From positions 82,795 to 146,794 of the forward strand of contig NZ_MNBW01000012.1 of assembly GCF_001879715.1 (NCBI RefSeq): DNA of 64,000 nucleotides. The letters run 5' to 3'. The notes beneath the pieces were generated by a model. That model was not told the DNA's origin. It ran no database searches and worked only from the letters and a program-made list of their open reading frames with translations. Below, piece after piece: positions 16,333-25,544 of this stretch (position 1 is its first letter; the number at the start of each line of letters is the position of its first letter). Both the position numbers and the translations under genes were made by a program. The DNA is from Nioella nitratireducens (lineage in GTDB: Bacteria > Pseudomonadota > Alphaproteobacteria > Rhodobacterales > Rhodobacteraceae).

Positions 16333-18759
16333 TCAACCGCGCATCCGTTCCATGTTGGCATCGAACAGCGGCGCGGTTTGCGGGCGGGCGGTCAGGCGCT
16401 CGCCCAACAGTTCGATGGACCACGGTCCGTCGCTGTCGGCCACGTCCCTGGACACATAGCCCATGGCCATGGACACACCGGAATGGTGGGCGAAGCCGCC
16501 CGAGGTGACCCAGCCGACCACCGTTTCGTCATGCCAGATCGGCTCATCCCCGATGACGTCGGCGCCTTTCGCATCCACCACGAAGCTGCGCAGGCGCAGG
16601 GTGCCGCCGGTGTCGCGCTCGGCCAAAGCCGCCGCCTTGCCGATAAACTCCGCGTCCTTGCCATAGGCAACGAAGCGGTCCATCCCGCATTCCAGCGCGC
16701 CGTAGACGGGCCGGTATTCGCGCGCCCATCCGCCAAAGTTCTTCTCCAACCGCATGGCATTGAGCGCGCGAAGGCCGAAGGGCTTGATCCCCAGATCCGC
16801 GCCTGACTGCATGATCCGCTCGAAGATATGGCGCTGGTATTCGGGTTTCATCCACAGCTCATAACCGAGATCGCCGGTAAAGCTGACGCGACCGACAAGG
16901 CAGGGGGCCATGCCCACATCCATCTGCCGGATCGCCATGAAGCGGAAGGCGTCGTTCGACACGTCCTCGTGGCAGAGGCGTTGCAGAAGCTCGCGCGATT
17001 TGGGGCCGGCGATGGACAGGCCGACCAGCCCAAGGCCCACAACCTCCAGCGTGACCGAGCCATCCTGCGGCATGTGTTGTTCCAACCAGCGGGCGTAGAA
17101 CACCTCGGCCATGCCGGAGCCTGCGAGGAAATACTCCGCGTCCCCAAGGCAGGCCAGCGACAGGTCGCCCTGCATCTTGCCGTTTTCCTTGAGCATCGGG
17201 GCCAGCGTCATGCGGCCCGGTTTCGGCAGTTTGCAGGCCAGCACTTTGTCCAGGAACGCCGCCGCGCCGGGGCCGCGCACGAAGAACTTGGAGAAACCCG
17301 AGATTTCCATCACGCCGACAGCCTCGCGGCAGGCGCGAACTTCCTCTTTCACATGCGGGAAATCGGTCGAGCGGCGCCAGCTGAACGCATCCTTGGTGCC
17401 GTCGGGCGAGAACCAGAGCGGTGCTTCCAGTCCCCAGCTGTCGCCCATCTGCGCGCCGAGACCTAAGAGCCGGTCATAGATCGGCGTGGTCTTGTAGGGG
17501 CGGGCGGCCTGCAATTCCTCGTTCGGGAACTTGATGGAAAAGCGGCGGGCGTAGTTTTCCTGCACCTTGGGGTTGGTATAGCTCATCGTGGCCCAATCGC
17601 CGTAACGCGCGATATCCATGGCCCAGACATCGAAACCGGGATCGCCTGCCGTGATCCAGTTGGCCAGCGCCAGCCCGACGCCTCCGCCCTGGGAGAAGCC
17701 CGCCATGACGCCACAGGCCGACCACATGCCGGGCAACCCGCGAATGGGGCCGATCAGCGGGTTGCCATCGGGGGCGAAGGTGAAGGGGCCGTTGATGATC
17801 TGCTTGATGCCCGCGTTCTGGAAGGCGGGGAAATGTTCAAAACCCACTTCCAGCGAAGGCGCGATCCGATCAATATCGGGTTGCAACAGCTCATGCCCGA
17901 ACTCCCACGGGGTGGCGCGTTCCGACCACGGCACGCAGGCTTTCTCATAGGTGCCCATCAGCATCCCGCCGCGTTCCTGCCGCAGGTACAATTCACCATC
18001 GAAATCGACCGCGTGGATGACTTCCTTGCCGGTCTTTTCATTGATTTCAGCGACTTCCGGCATGTCCTCGGTAATGAGGTACATGTGTTCCATCGCCAGA
18101 ACCGGCAGTTCGAGCCCCACCATTCTGCCCACTTCGCGGGCCCAGAGGCCGCCCGCGTTCACCACATGGTCACAAGCCACGTCGCCCTTGTTGGTTTTGA
18201 CGATCCAGCCGCCGTCGCGGGCGCGCAGGATCTCTTCGACCTTGCAATGCTGTTCGTAGGACGCGCCCAGTTTCTTCGCCGATTTTGCATAGGCCCAGGT
18301 CACGCCCGACGGGTCGAGGTGGCCGTCGACCACGGTTTCCAGCCCGCCCACGAACTGCGCCGGGTCGATCAGCGGCATCAGCTCATGCGCTTCTTCCGGC
18401 GTGATAACGCGGGACTGGATGTCCTGATAGCGACCCTTGGCCATGGTGGATTTCAGCCAGTCGAACCGTTCCGGGGTCGAGGCGAGCATGACACCGCCGG
18501 TCATGTGAAACCCGGTGGACTGGCCCGAAAGCTCCTCGATCTCGCGGTACAGCTCGATGGTGTATTTCTGCAGCTTGGCCACGTTCGGATCGCCGTTGAT
18601 CGTGTGGCAGCCGCCCGCCGCGTGCCATGTCGAGCCGGAGGTCAGTTCCGAGCGTTCCAACAGCAGGCTGTCGGTCCAGCCCGCCTTGGCCAGATGGTAG
18701 AGCACCGAGCACCCGACGACACCGCCGCCGATTACCACCACACGGGCTTGGGTCTGCAT
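16333..18759 (-). CDS. FAD-dependent oxidoreductase with GcvT domains (dimethylglycine/sarcosine dehydrogenase-like)
   Basis: 808 aa. Residues about 5-370 are a DAO-type FAD domain beginning VVVIGGGVVGCSVLYHLAKAG. TSGSTWHAAGG contains the His that binds FAD covalently in dimethylglycine dehydrogenases. A linker domain is followed by GcvT and GcvT-C domains from about 420 to the end. Such proteins demethylate N-methylated glycines and pass the methylene group to tetrahydrofolate through the GcvT half. Betaine and dimethylglycine use is common in marine Rhodobacteraceae. The ATG at 18759 has AGGAG upstream. The exact substrate is uncertain, and no glycine-betaine genes are adjacent. Confidence 0.8.
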   Translation of the reverse strand: MQTQARVVVIGGGVVGCSVLYHLAKAGWTDSLLLERSELTSGSTWHAAGGCHTINGDPNVAKLQKYTIELYREIEELSGQSTGFHMTGGVMLASTPERFDWLKSTMAKGRYQDIQSRVITPEEAHELMPLIDPAQFVGGLETVVDGHLDPSGVTWAYAKSAKKLGASYEQHCKVEEILRARDGGWIVKTNKGDVACDHVVNAGGLWAREVGRMVGLELPVLAMEHMYLITEDMPEVAEINEKTGKEVIHAVDFDGELYLRQERGGMLMGTYEKACVPWSERATPWEFGHELLQPDIDRIAPSLEVGFEHFPAFQNAGIKQIINGPFTFAPDGNPLIGPIRGLPGMWSACGVMAGFSQGGGVGLALANWITAGDPGFDVWAMDIARYGDWATMSYTNPKVQENYARRFSIKFPNEELQAARPYKTTPIYDRLLGLGAQMGDSWGLEAPLWFSPDGTKDAFSWRRSTDFPHVKEEVRACREAVGVMEISGFSKFFVRGPGAAAFLDKVLACKLPKPGRMTLAPMLKENGKMQGDLSLACLGDAEYFLAGSGMAEVFYARWLEQHMPQDGSVTLEVVGLGLVGLSIAGPKSRELLQRLCHEDVSNDAFRFMAIRQMDVGMAPCLVGRVSFTGDLGYELWMKPEYQRHIFERIMQSGADLGIKPFGLRALNAMRLEKNFGGWAREYRPVYGALECGMDRFVAYGKDAEFIGKAAALAERDTGGTLRLRSFVVDAKGADVIGDEPIWHDETVVGWVTSGGFAHHSGVSMAMGYVSRDVADSDGPWSIELLGERLTARPQTAPLFDANMERMRG

Positions 18760-18879
18760 GAAAATCTCCTGTTTCGCAGTCCGGTTTCCCGGCAGCCTAG
18801 CGCGCCCAAGCGGCACTCGATCGCAGGTTTCCGACAAAGCGGCAGGGGGATATGGCGTGAACTGGCGTTTGCCGTGCGC

Positions 18880-20247
18880 TCAGTCCAGCCCCAGCCCGGC
18901 GCGACCCGCCTGTCCTATGTCGTGGTAAAGCCCCGCCATCAGCGCGATGGCGCCGGGCATCATCGCCTTGGGCAGATGTTCGTCCGGCGCGTGCTGGTTG
19001 CAGCCGGGGTAGCTGTGCGGCACCCAGACGGCGGGCAGGCCGAGCGTGTCGGTGAAGACATGGTTGGGTAGCGACCCGCCTTGCGACGGCAAAAGGCCGG
19101 GGGGCTGGCCGGTGCTGGCCTCGATGGAGGACAGAACGAACTGCGCGAACGGGTTGGAAAGCGGTGTCGCCGAGGCCGGAAAACGGGCCTCGGGCTCGTC
19201 GATCTCGACAAAATCAAAGCCGTTTGCATCAAGGTGGGCGCGCAGGTTGGGGGTGATCGCGTCGGTGTCGATTCCGGCCACATGGCGCAGCTGGATATGG
19301 GCCACGGCCTCTGGCGGGATGGCGTTGACCGGGCGCTCGGGCGTGCCGCAGGAAAAGGCCAGAACCTCGACCGTGGACCACGCGTGCACCCGTTCCGCCG
19401 GGGTCAGGCCCGGGGTGCCCCAGCCGGGGTCGATCTCGCCGCCCGCAGGGGTGATCGGGGCCAACGCCGCGCGCACATCGTCGGGGATGCCGGGCGGTGT
19501 CCAGCCGGGAACGCGGACCTCGCCATGCGGCCCGATGAGGCTTGCCAGAACATGCGCCATCTCGGTGCCGGGGTTGCGCAAGAGCCCGCCAAAATTGCCC
19601 GAATGCCGCCCGCCGCTGCGGTGCCGGATGGTCAATGTCAGGTTCACCGCGCCGCGTGCGCCAAGAAAGACGGTCGGGCGATCTTGGGCCAGTCGCGGCC
19701 CGTCCGAGGCCAGCACCAGATCGGCGCCAATCTCATCCTTCAGGCCCGCGCAGATCTCGTTCAGGCCGGTCGAGCCGATCTCTTCGCCCATTTCCACCAG
19801 CATATGCATGTTGAAGCCGAGACCGCCTTGCGCGTCCAGCACAAGGCGCAGGGCGGTGAGGTTGACCAGCACCTGCCCCTTGTTGTCGGCCACGCCGCGC
19901 CCGTAGAGCTTGCCGTCGCGCTCGGTCAATTGCCACGGTGAGAGCCCCTTGGACCAGCGCCCGTCCATCCCTGGCACGGTATCGCCATGGCCATAGCCGA
20001 GGATGGTGGGCAGACCGTCCCCCTCGACCCGCGAAAGCAGCAGGGCGGGCGGGTGATCGCCCTCGATACTGCGAGCGGCAAAGCCGTGGTCCGCCATCAG
20101 CGCCGCGATATGGGCCTGACAAGCCGCATGGGCCTTGGCCGCGCCGGGTTCGGTGGGAAAGGCCACGAGATCAGCAAGCTCCGCGATATAGCGGGCGAGG
20201 GTTTCGGGCGATCGGGCGGTGGCGAGCAGCGTGTCACGGTGTGTCAT
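18880..20247 (-). CDS. M20-family metallopeptidase (CNDP-like dipeptidase)
   Basis: 455 aa. The M20 metal-site motifs are YGHGDTVPG with the first ligand and catalytic Asp, then GRGVADNKGQ with the bridging Asp, then EMGEEIGSTG with the catalytic Glu pair. The C-terminal His ligand lies near SYPGCNQHAPDEHLP. The size and the GRG-x-x-DNKG block fit the carnosinase/CNDP branch, hydrolysing dipeptides or related amides. The ATG at 20247 is preferred; an upstream in-frame start has no ribosome site. It follows the VIT-family gene by 41 bp on the same strand. Confidence 0.85.
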   Translation of the reverse strand: MTHRDTLLATARSPETLARYIAELADLVAFPTEPGAAKAHAACQAHIAALMADHGFAARSIEGDHPPALLLSRVEGDGLPTILGYGHGDTVPGMDGRWSKGLSPWQLTERDGKLYGRGVADNKGQVLVNLTALRLVLDAQGGLGFNMHMLVEMGEEIGSTGLNEICAGLKDEIGADLVLASDGPRLAQDRPTVFLGARGAVNLTLTIRHRSGGRHSGNFGGLLRNPGTEMAHVLASLIGPHGEVRVPGWTPPGIPDDVRAALAPITPAGGEIDPGWGTPGLTPAERVHAWSTVEVLAFSCGTPERPVNAIPPEAVAHIQLRHVAGIDTDAITPNLRAHLDANGFDFVEIDEPEARFPASATPLSNPFAQFVLSSIEASTGQPPGLLPSQGGSLPNHVFTDTLGLPAVWVPHSYPGCNQHAPDEHLPKAMMPGAIALMAGLYHDIGQAGRAGLGLD

Positions 20248-20288
20248 GTCGCCATCAGGGCCAAAGCCGCGCCGGGATGCAAGGGGGA

Positions 20289-21017
20289 TCAGCCGACCAG
20301 TGCGCCGACGATATAGGCGACCACGGAGCACAGCCCCCCCACGCCCATCGTTTCAAGGATCGAGCGGGCCGGCGCCTCGCCCGTGGCCCGCCACCGCAAG
20401 ACACCCAACCCGAAAAGCGCCAGGGTTGTCGCCGCGACCGAGGCCGGGAAGGCGGCCTCCAGCGGCATTCCGATCAGGTAGGGGACCAGCGGAATCCCCC
20501 CAAGCGACAGGAAGGCGGCGAAGGTATAAAGCCCGCTGACCAGCGGCGTGCTGCTGGCCGGGTCGGGCATCTCGAATTCATAGGTCATCATCAGGTCGGC
20601 AGCGAAGCTGTGATTGCGCATCAAGATATCGGTCATGGTGCGCGCATCCGCGACGGACAGACCGCGTTCGCGCAGAAGCTGCTTCATTTCCGTGCGCTCG
20701 CCGGCGGGATCGGTCGCCAGCTCGCTCAACTCCTTGGTGCGGCGCGCGTGGTAGAGGTCGCGTTGCGAACGGCCTGACAGGAACTCTCCCAATCCCATCG
20801 AGACGCCATCTGCAAAGAGGTTGGCAAGGCCGAACACCAGCACCGCCAGCGCCCCGATCTGCCCGGTCTGGTCCGAGGACGCCCCAGCAAACCCCGCGAC
20901 GATGGCGAAGGTGGTGACGATCCCGTCATTGCCGCCATAGACGATCTGCTTCAGGAATTCCTGCGCGCGGGTGATCTTGTGGTCTTGCTGGCGATGCTGC
21001 ACCCAGTCGATGGCCAT
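20289..21017 (-). CDS. VIT1/CCC1-family metal transporter
   Basis: 242 aa. The start FLKQIVYGGNDGIVTTFAIVAGFAGA is the first transmembrane helix and signature of the VIT1/CCC1 family. FADGVSMGLGEFLSGRSQRDLY is the second conserved block, then come a cytoplasmic metal-binding helical segment and three C-terminal helices. Members export or store Fe2+ or Mn2+. The ATG at 21017 has GGAGAG upstream. No iron box is obvious in front. It is in line with the M20 gene downstream. Confidence 0.85.
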   Translation of the reverse strand: MAIDWVQHRQQDHKITRAQEFLKQIVYGGNDGIVTTFAIVAGFAGASSDQTGQIGALAVLVFGLANLFADGVSMGLGEFLSGRSQRDLYHARRTKELSELATDPAGERTEMKQLLRERGLSVADARTMTDILMRNHSFAADLMMTYEFEMPDPASSTPLVSGLYTFAAFLSLGGIPLVPYLIGMPLEAAFPASVAATTLALFGLGVLRWRATGEAPARSILETMGVGGLCSVVAYIVGALVG

Positions 21018-21097
21018 GGCTGCTCTCCATTGCTCGGCTGTGGCCACTTTGGCCCGCACGGGGGCTGTGGGCAATGCGGCGTGCGGCCTGTGCAACG

Positions 21098-21125
21098 AAA
21101 AAGGCCCGGACGCTGTGTCCGGGCC
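21098..21125 (-). terminator. Intrinsic terminator after the peroxiredoxin gene
   Basis: On the minus strand GGCCCGGAC, a 5-nt loop and GTCCGGGCC are followed by TTTTT. It lies 25 bp past the peroxiredoxin stop and separates it from the VIT gene. Confidence 0.88.
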
Positions 21126-21149
21126 GTGTTGGTCGTCTGGTGCGGGCGA

Positions 21150-21698
21150 TCAGGCCGCTGCGCCGCGTGCCTGCTCTTGCAGCCACGCCATCACGTTTTC
21201 GGGCGAAGATACGCCGTAGGGATCGTCACCGTGGTTGTCTTCCAGGCCCGGCTCTTCGAACCACGCCTCGACCACACCGTCATCGACGATGGCCGCGTAG
21301 CGCCACGAGCGCAGGCCGAAGCCGAGGTTGTCCTTTCGCACCAGCATACCGACGCGGCGGGTAAACTCGCCCGACCCGTCGGGGATCACCTGCACGTTTT
21401 CCAGCGCCTGCGCCTCGGCCCATTTGTTCATGACGAAGCTGTCGTTCACGGACATGCAGTAAATCGCGTCGATGCCGTGCTCGGCGAAATCTGCATAGCC
21501 GTTTTCGAAACCGGGCAAATGGTAGGTGGAGCAGGTGGGGGTGAAGGCGCCGGGCAGCGAGAACAGCACCACGCGGCGGCCGGCGAAATAGTCATCGGTG
21601 GTCATGTCCTGCCAGCGGAACGGGTTGGGGCCTTCTAGGCTGTCGTCGCGGACGCGGGTCTTGAAGGTCACTTGCGGCAATCTGGAACCGGGAAGCAT
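21150..21698 (-). CDS. Peroxiredoxin, Prx5 type
   Basis: 182 aa. The active-site block is FSLPGAFTPTCSTYHLPGF with peroxidatic Cys56. A second Cys at 81 (AIYCMSVND) is in the position seen in bacterial Prx5 proteins and need not be resolving. The C-terminus contains GFGLRSWRYAAIVDDGVV, again Prx5-like. It reduces H2O2 and organic peroxides in the cytoplasm with a glutaredoxin/glutathione or thioredoxin partner. The start has CAGGAGAG upstream. It is divergent from lipA, with 187 bp between. Confidence 0.9.
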   Translation of the reverse strand: MLPGSRLPQVTFKTRVRDDSLEGPNPFRWQDMTTDDYFAGRRVVLFSLPGAFTPTCSTYHLPGFENGYADFAEHGIDAIYCMSVNDSFVMNKWAEAQALENVQVIPDGSGEFTRRVGMLVRKDNLGFGLRSWRYAAIVDDGVVEAWFEEPGLEDNHGDDPYGVSSPENVMAWLQEQARGAAA

Positions 21699-21885
21699 GG
21701 TTACTCTCCTGTCGGTAAAGGGAAAATCGTTGGAGTCGGAACTCGCTTTGCGTCCTTTAGAACGATTCCAGATTGGTCTGCAATGCGGTCGCGGCATTTG
21801 ACGTTTGCATAGCCGCATCCCGCCACGCGCGGGGTTACTTTTCCGCCTTTTGCGGTTAAATAGGGCGGATTGGAGGAGCCCCTGC

Positions 21886-22833
21886 ATGCGTGATCTCAAG
21901 ATCCCCGAACAGCGCCACCCGGAAAAGGCGCACCGCCCCGATAACGCCCAACCCAAGAAACCGTCTTGGATTCGCGTGAAAGCGCCGGTTGGCGAGGGCT
22001 ACAAGAAGACCCACCAGATCATGCGAGAGCACAAGCTGGTCACGGTCTGCGAAGAGGCCGGTTGCCCGAACGCGGGCGAATGCTGGTCTCAGGGGCACGC
22101 CACCATGATGATCATGGGCGAGGTCTGCACCCGCGCCTGCACCTTTTGCAACATCGCCACCGGCAAGCCGCCCGAAGCGCTGGACGCGTTCGAACCGGGC
22201 CGTGTGGCTGACGCCGTGCAGAAACTTGGGCTGAACCATGTGGTCATCACCAGCGTCGACCGTGACGATATCGAAGATGGCGGGGCCGAACATTTCGCCC
22301 AGACCATCCGCGCGATCCGCCATCGCAGCCCCGGCACGACGATCGAGATCCTGACGCCAGACTTTATCCGCTGCGCTCCCGAGGTGCTGGAAATCGTGGT
22401 CGCGGCGAAACCGGATGTGTTCAACCACAACCTTGAAACCGTCCCCGGCCTCTATCCCGAGGTGCGCCCCGGCGCGCGCTATTTCCATTCCCTGCGGCTA
22501 TTGCAACGGGTCAAGGAACTGGACCCGACCATGTTCACCAAATCCGGCATCATGGTGGGGCTTGGCGAAGACAAGCAGGCCGTGCATCAGGTGATGGACG
22601 ACATGCGCGCCGCCGATATCGACTTCCTGACCATCGGCCAATATTTGCAGCCCACCCCCAAACACCACGCGGTGGATCGGTTCGTGACACCCGAGGAATT
22701 CAAGGGCTACGAAAAGGCGGCCTATAACAAGGGCTTCCTGATGGTTTCGGCCACGCCGCTGACGCGCTCGTCTTACCATGCGGGCGACGATTTTGCCCGG
22801 CTTCGCGCGGCGCGGCTGGCGAAACTGGGCTGA
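21886..22833 (+). CDS. lipA: Lipoyl synthase
   Basis: 315 aa. The auxiliary [4Fe-4S] cluster motif C-x4-C-x5-C is [12 protein letters not shown], and the radical-SAM motif C-x3-C-x2-C is CTRACTFC. The conserved tail [10 protein letters not shown] supplies the Ser ligand of the auxiliary cluster. The enzyme inserts two sulphurs into protein-bound octanoyl groups. The ATG at 21886 has TGGAGGAG upstream; an ORF start 81 bp further upstream lacks one. A peptidase gene follows almost directly. Confidence 0.97.
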   Translation: MRDLKIPEQRHPEKAHRPDNAQPKKPSWIRVKAPVGEGYKKTHQIMREHKLVTVCEEAGCPNAGECWSQGHATMMIMGEVCTRACTFCNIATGKPPEALDAFEPGRVADAVQKLGLNHVVITSVDRDDIEDGGAEHFAQTIRAIRHRSPGTTIEILTPDFIRCAPEVLEIVVAAKPDVFNHNLETVPGLYPEVRPGARYFHSLRLLQRVKELDPTMFTKSGIMVGLGEDKQAVHQVMDDMRAADIDFLTIGQYLQPTPKHHAVDRFVTPEEFKGYEKAAYNKGFLMVSATPLTRSSYHAGDDFARLRAARLAKLG

Positions 22834-22840
22834 CCTTTCG

Positions 22841-23986
22841 TTGCGTAACGACGTTTTCCTGGATCGGCTGGTGGCGCTGCGTCATGAGGTGCACGCCCAT
22901 CCCGAGGTGTCCGGCGAAGAACAGGCGACGGCGGCCCGCATGGCGCGTTTCCTGGCCGATTTCGCGCCGGACGACCTGCTGAACGGGCTTGGCGGGCATG
23001 GCGTTGCAGCGGTATTCGAGGGCGCGCAAGAGGGGCCGACCGTGTTGATCCGGGCGGAACTGGACGCGCTGCCGATCGAGGAACTCTCCGACAGCCCCTA
23101 TCGCAGCACGGTGCCCGGCAAGGGGCATCTTTGCGGCCATGATGGTCATATGGTCATGGTGGCCGGTCTGGCGCGCGACCTGTCGGACCGGCGTCCCGCA
23201 AGGGGCCGTGCTGTCCTGCTGCTGCAACCGGCCGAGGAAACGGGGCAGGGCGCGCGGGCGGTGATGGATGATCCCCGCTTTGACCGGATCGCGCCGGATT
23301 TTGCGTTTTCGCTGCATAACTTTCCCGGTCTTCCGGTGGGCCATGTGCAGATCTGCCATGGGCCGGCCAATTGCGCGTCACGTGGGATGCGGGTGCGTCT
23401 GGAGGGCAAGACCTCTCATGCCGCTGCGCCTCGGGACGGGTTGTCGCCGATGGCGGCCATGGCGCGGCTGATGCCGGGGCTTCAGTCGCTTGGCCCCGGT
23501 GGGCCGCTGGTCGACGGCTACCAATTGGTAACGCTGACCCATGCGACGCTTGGCGAGGCTACCTTCGGCATTGCCCCCGGCAAGGGAGAGGTCTGGGCGA
23601 CGCTGCGCAGCCTTACCGATGAGGGCATGGCCAACCTCGTGGCCCGCGCCGAAGCACGGGTGGCGGACGAGGCCGCGCGGGAGGGCCTTGCCGTCGAGAT
23701 CACCTATCACGATGTGTTTGATGCCTGCACCAACGCGCCCGAGGCGGTCGCGGTGCTGGAGGCGGCGTTTGAGGCCACCGGCACGCCGTGGGCCGTGGCG
23801 GACCATCCGCAAAGTTGGTCAGAGGATTTCGGGCAATTCGGCCAGCGCGCCAAGGCGGCGATGGTCTGGCTTGGCTCGGGCGAGGGGCAGCCGCAGCTGC
23901 ACAACCCCGATTTCGATTTCCCCGACACGCTGATCCCCGTGGGGATGGGTCTGTTTCGGGAGACGATCCGCCGGGTTCTGGGATAG
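22841..23986 (+). CDS. M20/M40-family amidohydrolase (hippurate-hydrolase-like)
   Basis: About 381 aa from a TTG at 22841, 7 bp after lipA. The start is uncertain: an in-frame ATG at 22778 would overlap lipA by 56 bp, and neither has a strong ribosome site. Family motifs are LRHEVHAHPEVSGEE, RAELDALPIEE, GHLCGHDGHMVM with metal His residues, and LQPAEETGQGA. The enzymes cleave N-acyl amino acids or similar amides in the cytoplasm. The substrate is unknown. It ends in a strong hairpin shared with the convergent pilin-like gene. Confidence 0.8.
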   Translation: MRNDVFLDRLVALRHEVHAHPEVSGEEQATAARMARFLADFAPDDLLNGLGGHGVAAVFEGAQEGPTVLIRAELDALPIEELSDSPYRSTVPGKGHLCGHDGHMVMVAGLARDLSDRRPARGRAVLLLQPAEETGQGARAVMDDPRFDRIAPDFAFSLHNFPGLPVGHVQICHGPANCASRGMRVRLEGKTSHAAAPRDGLSPMAAMARLMPGLQSLGPGGPLVDGYQLVTLTHATLGEATFGIAPGKGEVWATLRSLTDEGMANLVARAEARVADEAAREGLAVEITYHDVFDACTNAPEAVAVLEAAFEATGTPWAVADHPQSWSEDFGQFGQRAKAAMVWLGSGEGQPQLHNPDFDFPDTLIPVGMGLFRETIRRVLG

Positions 23987-23998
23987 CCCCGGCGGATC
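23965..23998. terminator. Hairpin between convergent genes
   Basis: GATCCGCCGGG (23965-23975) and CCCGGCGGATC (23988-23998) form a perfect 11-bp stem with a 12-nt loop containing the amidohydrolase stop. There is no U-run, so termination efficiency is uncertain. Confidence 0.55.
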
Positions 23999-24004
23999 AA
24001 ATGC

Positions 24005-24469
24005 TCAGGCGCCCCAGTATTGCGGCGTGCCGGGGTAGTCGCCGACTGCCCAAACTTCGCCGCCCGAGGCGTAATAATTGCCGTCATTGCTGGTGTAAAC
24101 GACTTGGCCGGTATCCGGATCGGCCAGCGGATTGTCGAAGTTGAAGCCCTCGGGCGCATCTGCGCTGGCGGCCTGTTGTGCCCAGTAATAGGTTGCGCCG
24201 TTGTTGCCGGGGGCGAGGCCCGCGCCGTAGTCGTAATATTCCTGCGACGTTCCGCCGTTCCATGTGATCGACGGCAGGCCGGAGCCGAAACTGCTGGTGA
24301 TGGTCTGGCTTGTAAGCTGCGTCCCGACATCGCCCGAGAGGTTTTCCACCCCGGCCGAAACCACGGCCATGGTGGCAAGCCCAAGCCCGACGATCCCGGC
24401 GGTCAGCACGACCCAGTCAACGGTCACCGCGCCAGAGTCGTCGGCAATGAATTGATGAATGTTCAGCAT
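24005..24469 (-). CDS. Flp/pilin-like membrane protein
   Basis: 154 aa. The N-terminus MLNIHQFIADDSGAVTVDWVVLTAGIVGLGLATMAVV resembles Flp/TadE-type pilins: a short basic/polar leader, an acidic DSGAVTVDW block and one hydrophobic helix. The following 110 residues are unusually rich in Gly, Tyr, Asn, Trp and Ser, unlike ordinary Flp subunits of about 60 aa, so it may be a minor pilin or surface protein. No tad genes are in the window. The ATG at 24469 is chosen because the long upstream extension is not family-like. Confidence 0.55.
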   Translation of the reverse strand: MLNIHQFIADDSGAVTVDWVVLTAGIVGLGLATMAVVSAGVENLSGDVGTQLTSQTITSSFGSGLPSITWNGGTSQEYYDYGAGLAPGNNGATYYWAQQAASADAPEGFNFDNPLADPDTGQVVYTSNDGNYYASGGEVWAVGDYPGTPQYWGA

Positions 24470-24608
24470 CTGCTCTGTCCCTATTTGCAATCGACCTTCT
24501 GGCCGAGGAATAGGCGGGACGATGCCGAACAAATGCGGCGGAGCTCGGGCAGAAGCGGGCCGGGCCAAAGGCGTTGTCGCGGCGTTTTTTGATGGGAAGG
24601 CAAAGGGG

Positions 24609-25496
24609 TTAGCCGCCCGGCAGCGCCCGCAGATAGGCGGCAATCGCGGCCCGGTCGGCGTCTGGCAATTGCGAGATATTGGTGATGACCTCGGCCATCT
24701 CGCCGCCAGCGCTGTCGAAATCGGGGGTGAACCCGTCGCCGAGATAGGCGGCGATATCGGCCTCGGTCCAATTCAGATGCGCGGGGCTGATGCCGGGGAT
24801 GCGGCCCTCGCCCGTGGGGTTTGGGGCCCCGGCAAGCCAATTGGCCCGCTCCAGCCCGCCAAGCGCATTGCGCGGCGTGTGGCATTCGGCGCAATGGCCG
24901 AGCGCCTCGACCAGATAGCGCCCGCGCATGACCTGGGGCGACAGGTCGCTGCCATCGACCACCCAATCCTCGTTGAGGAAGGCCCGTTTCCACAGGCCAA
25001 GCCCACGCCGGACCGAAAAGGGGAACCCGACGTCATGGGGACGAGAGGGGGTGGCGTCGGCGGGCAGGGTTTGCAGGAACGCCCACAGATCCTGCATGTC
25101 GCTGATCCCGGCATGCGCGTATGTGCCATAGGGAAAGACCGGATAGTAATGGCGGCCGTCCGGGCTGACACCGCGCATGACGGCAGACAGGAAGTCCGCC
25201 TCGCTCCAATCGCCGATCCCGTGCTGCGGGTCGGATGAGATGTTGGGGGCGTAGAATGTCCCGAAATTCGATGGAAAGCTGCGCCCACCCGACAGCACCA
25301 GCCGCGCGTCGCCCGAGGCGTCCTCGACCGAGTGGCAAGAGGCGCAGCCAGCGGCCCAGAAGACCTGCTCGCCATGGGCTACGTCGGGGCTGCGGTCCGG
25401 GATATCGGCGGCGGTCAGCGGCTGCGGCGCCGACAAAAGCCAGCCAGCAGCCGCACCGACCACGATCAAGCCAAGAAGGACACGGGAAAAACGCAT
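24609..25496 (-). CDS. Di-haem cytochrome c
   Basis: 295 aa. A signal/anchor (VLLGLIVVGAAAGWLLSA) leads to two class I cytochrome c domains with CASCH (about residue 51) and CAECH (about residue 203). The spacing resembles di-haem subunits of alcohol- or sulphur-oxidising dehydrogenases. It acts in the periplasm in electron transfer; haem attachment would need CcmE. It is 48 bp downstream of the cytochrome c-prime-like gene, and probably forms an operon with it. The partner dehydrogenase is not in the window. Confidence 0.85.
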   Translation of the reverse strand: MRFSRVLLGLIVVGAAAGWLLSAPQPLTAADIPDRSPDVAHGEQVFWAAGCASCHSVEDASGDARLVLSGGRSFPSNFGTFYAPNISSDPQHGIGDWSEADFLSAVMRGVSPDGRHYYPVFPYGTYAHAGISDMQDLWAFLQTLPADATPSRPHDVGFPFSVRRGLGLWKRAFLNEDWVVDGSDLSPQVMRGRYLVEALGHCAECHTPRNALGGLERANWLAGAPNPTGEGRIPGISPAHLNWTEADIAAYLGDGFTPDFDSAGGEMAEVITNISQLPDADRAAIAAYLRALPGG

Positions 25497-25544
25497 GGGC
25501 GCCTCCTGCGGTGGGGCGGCTGGTCCTGCCGCCCCGCGTGCAGA

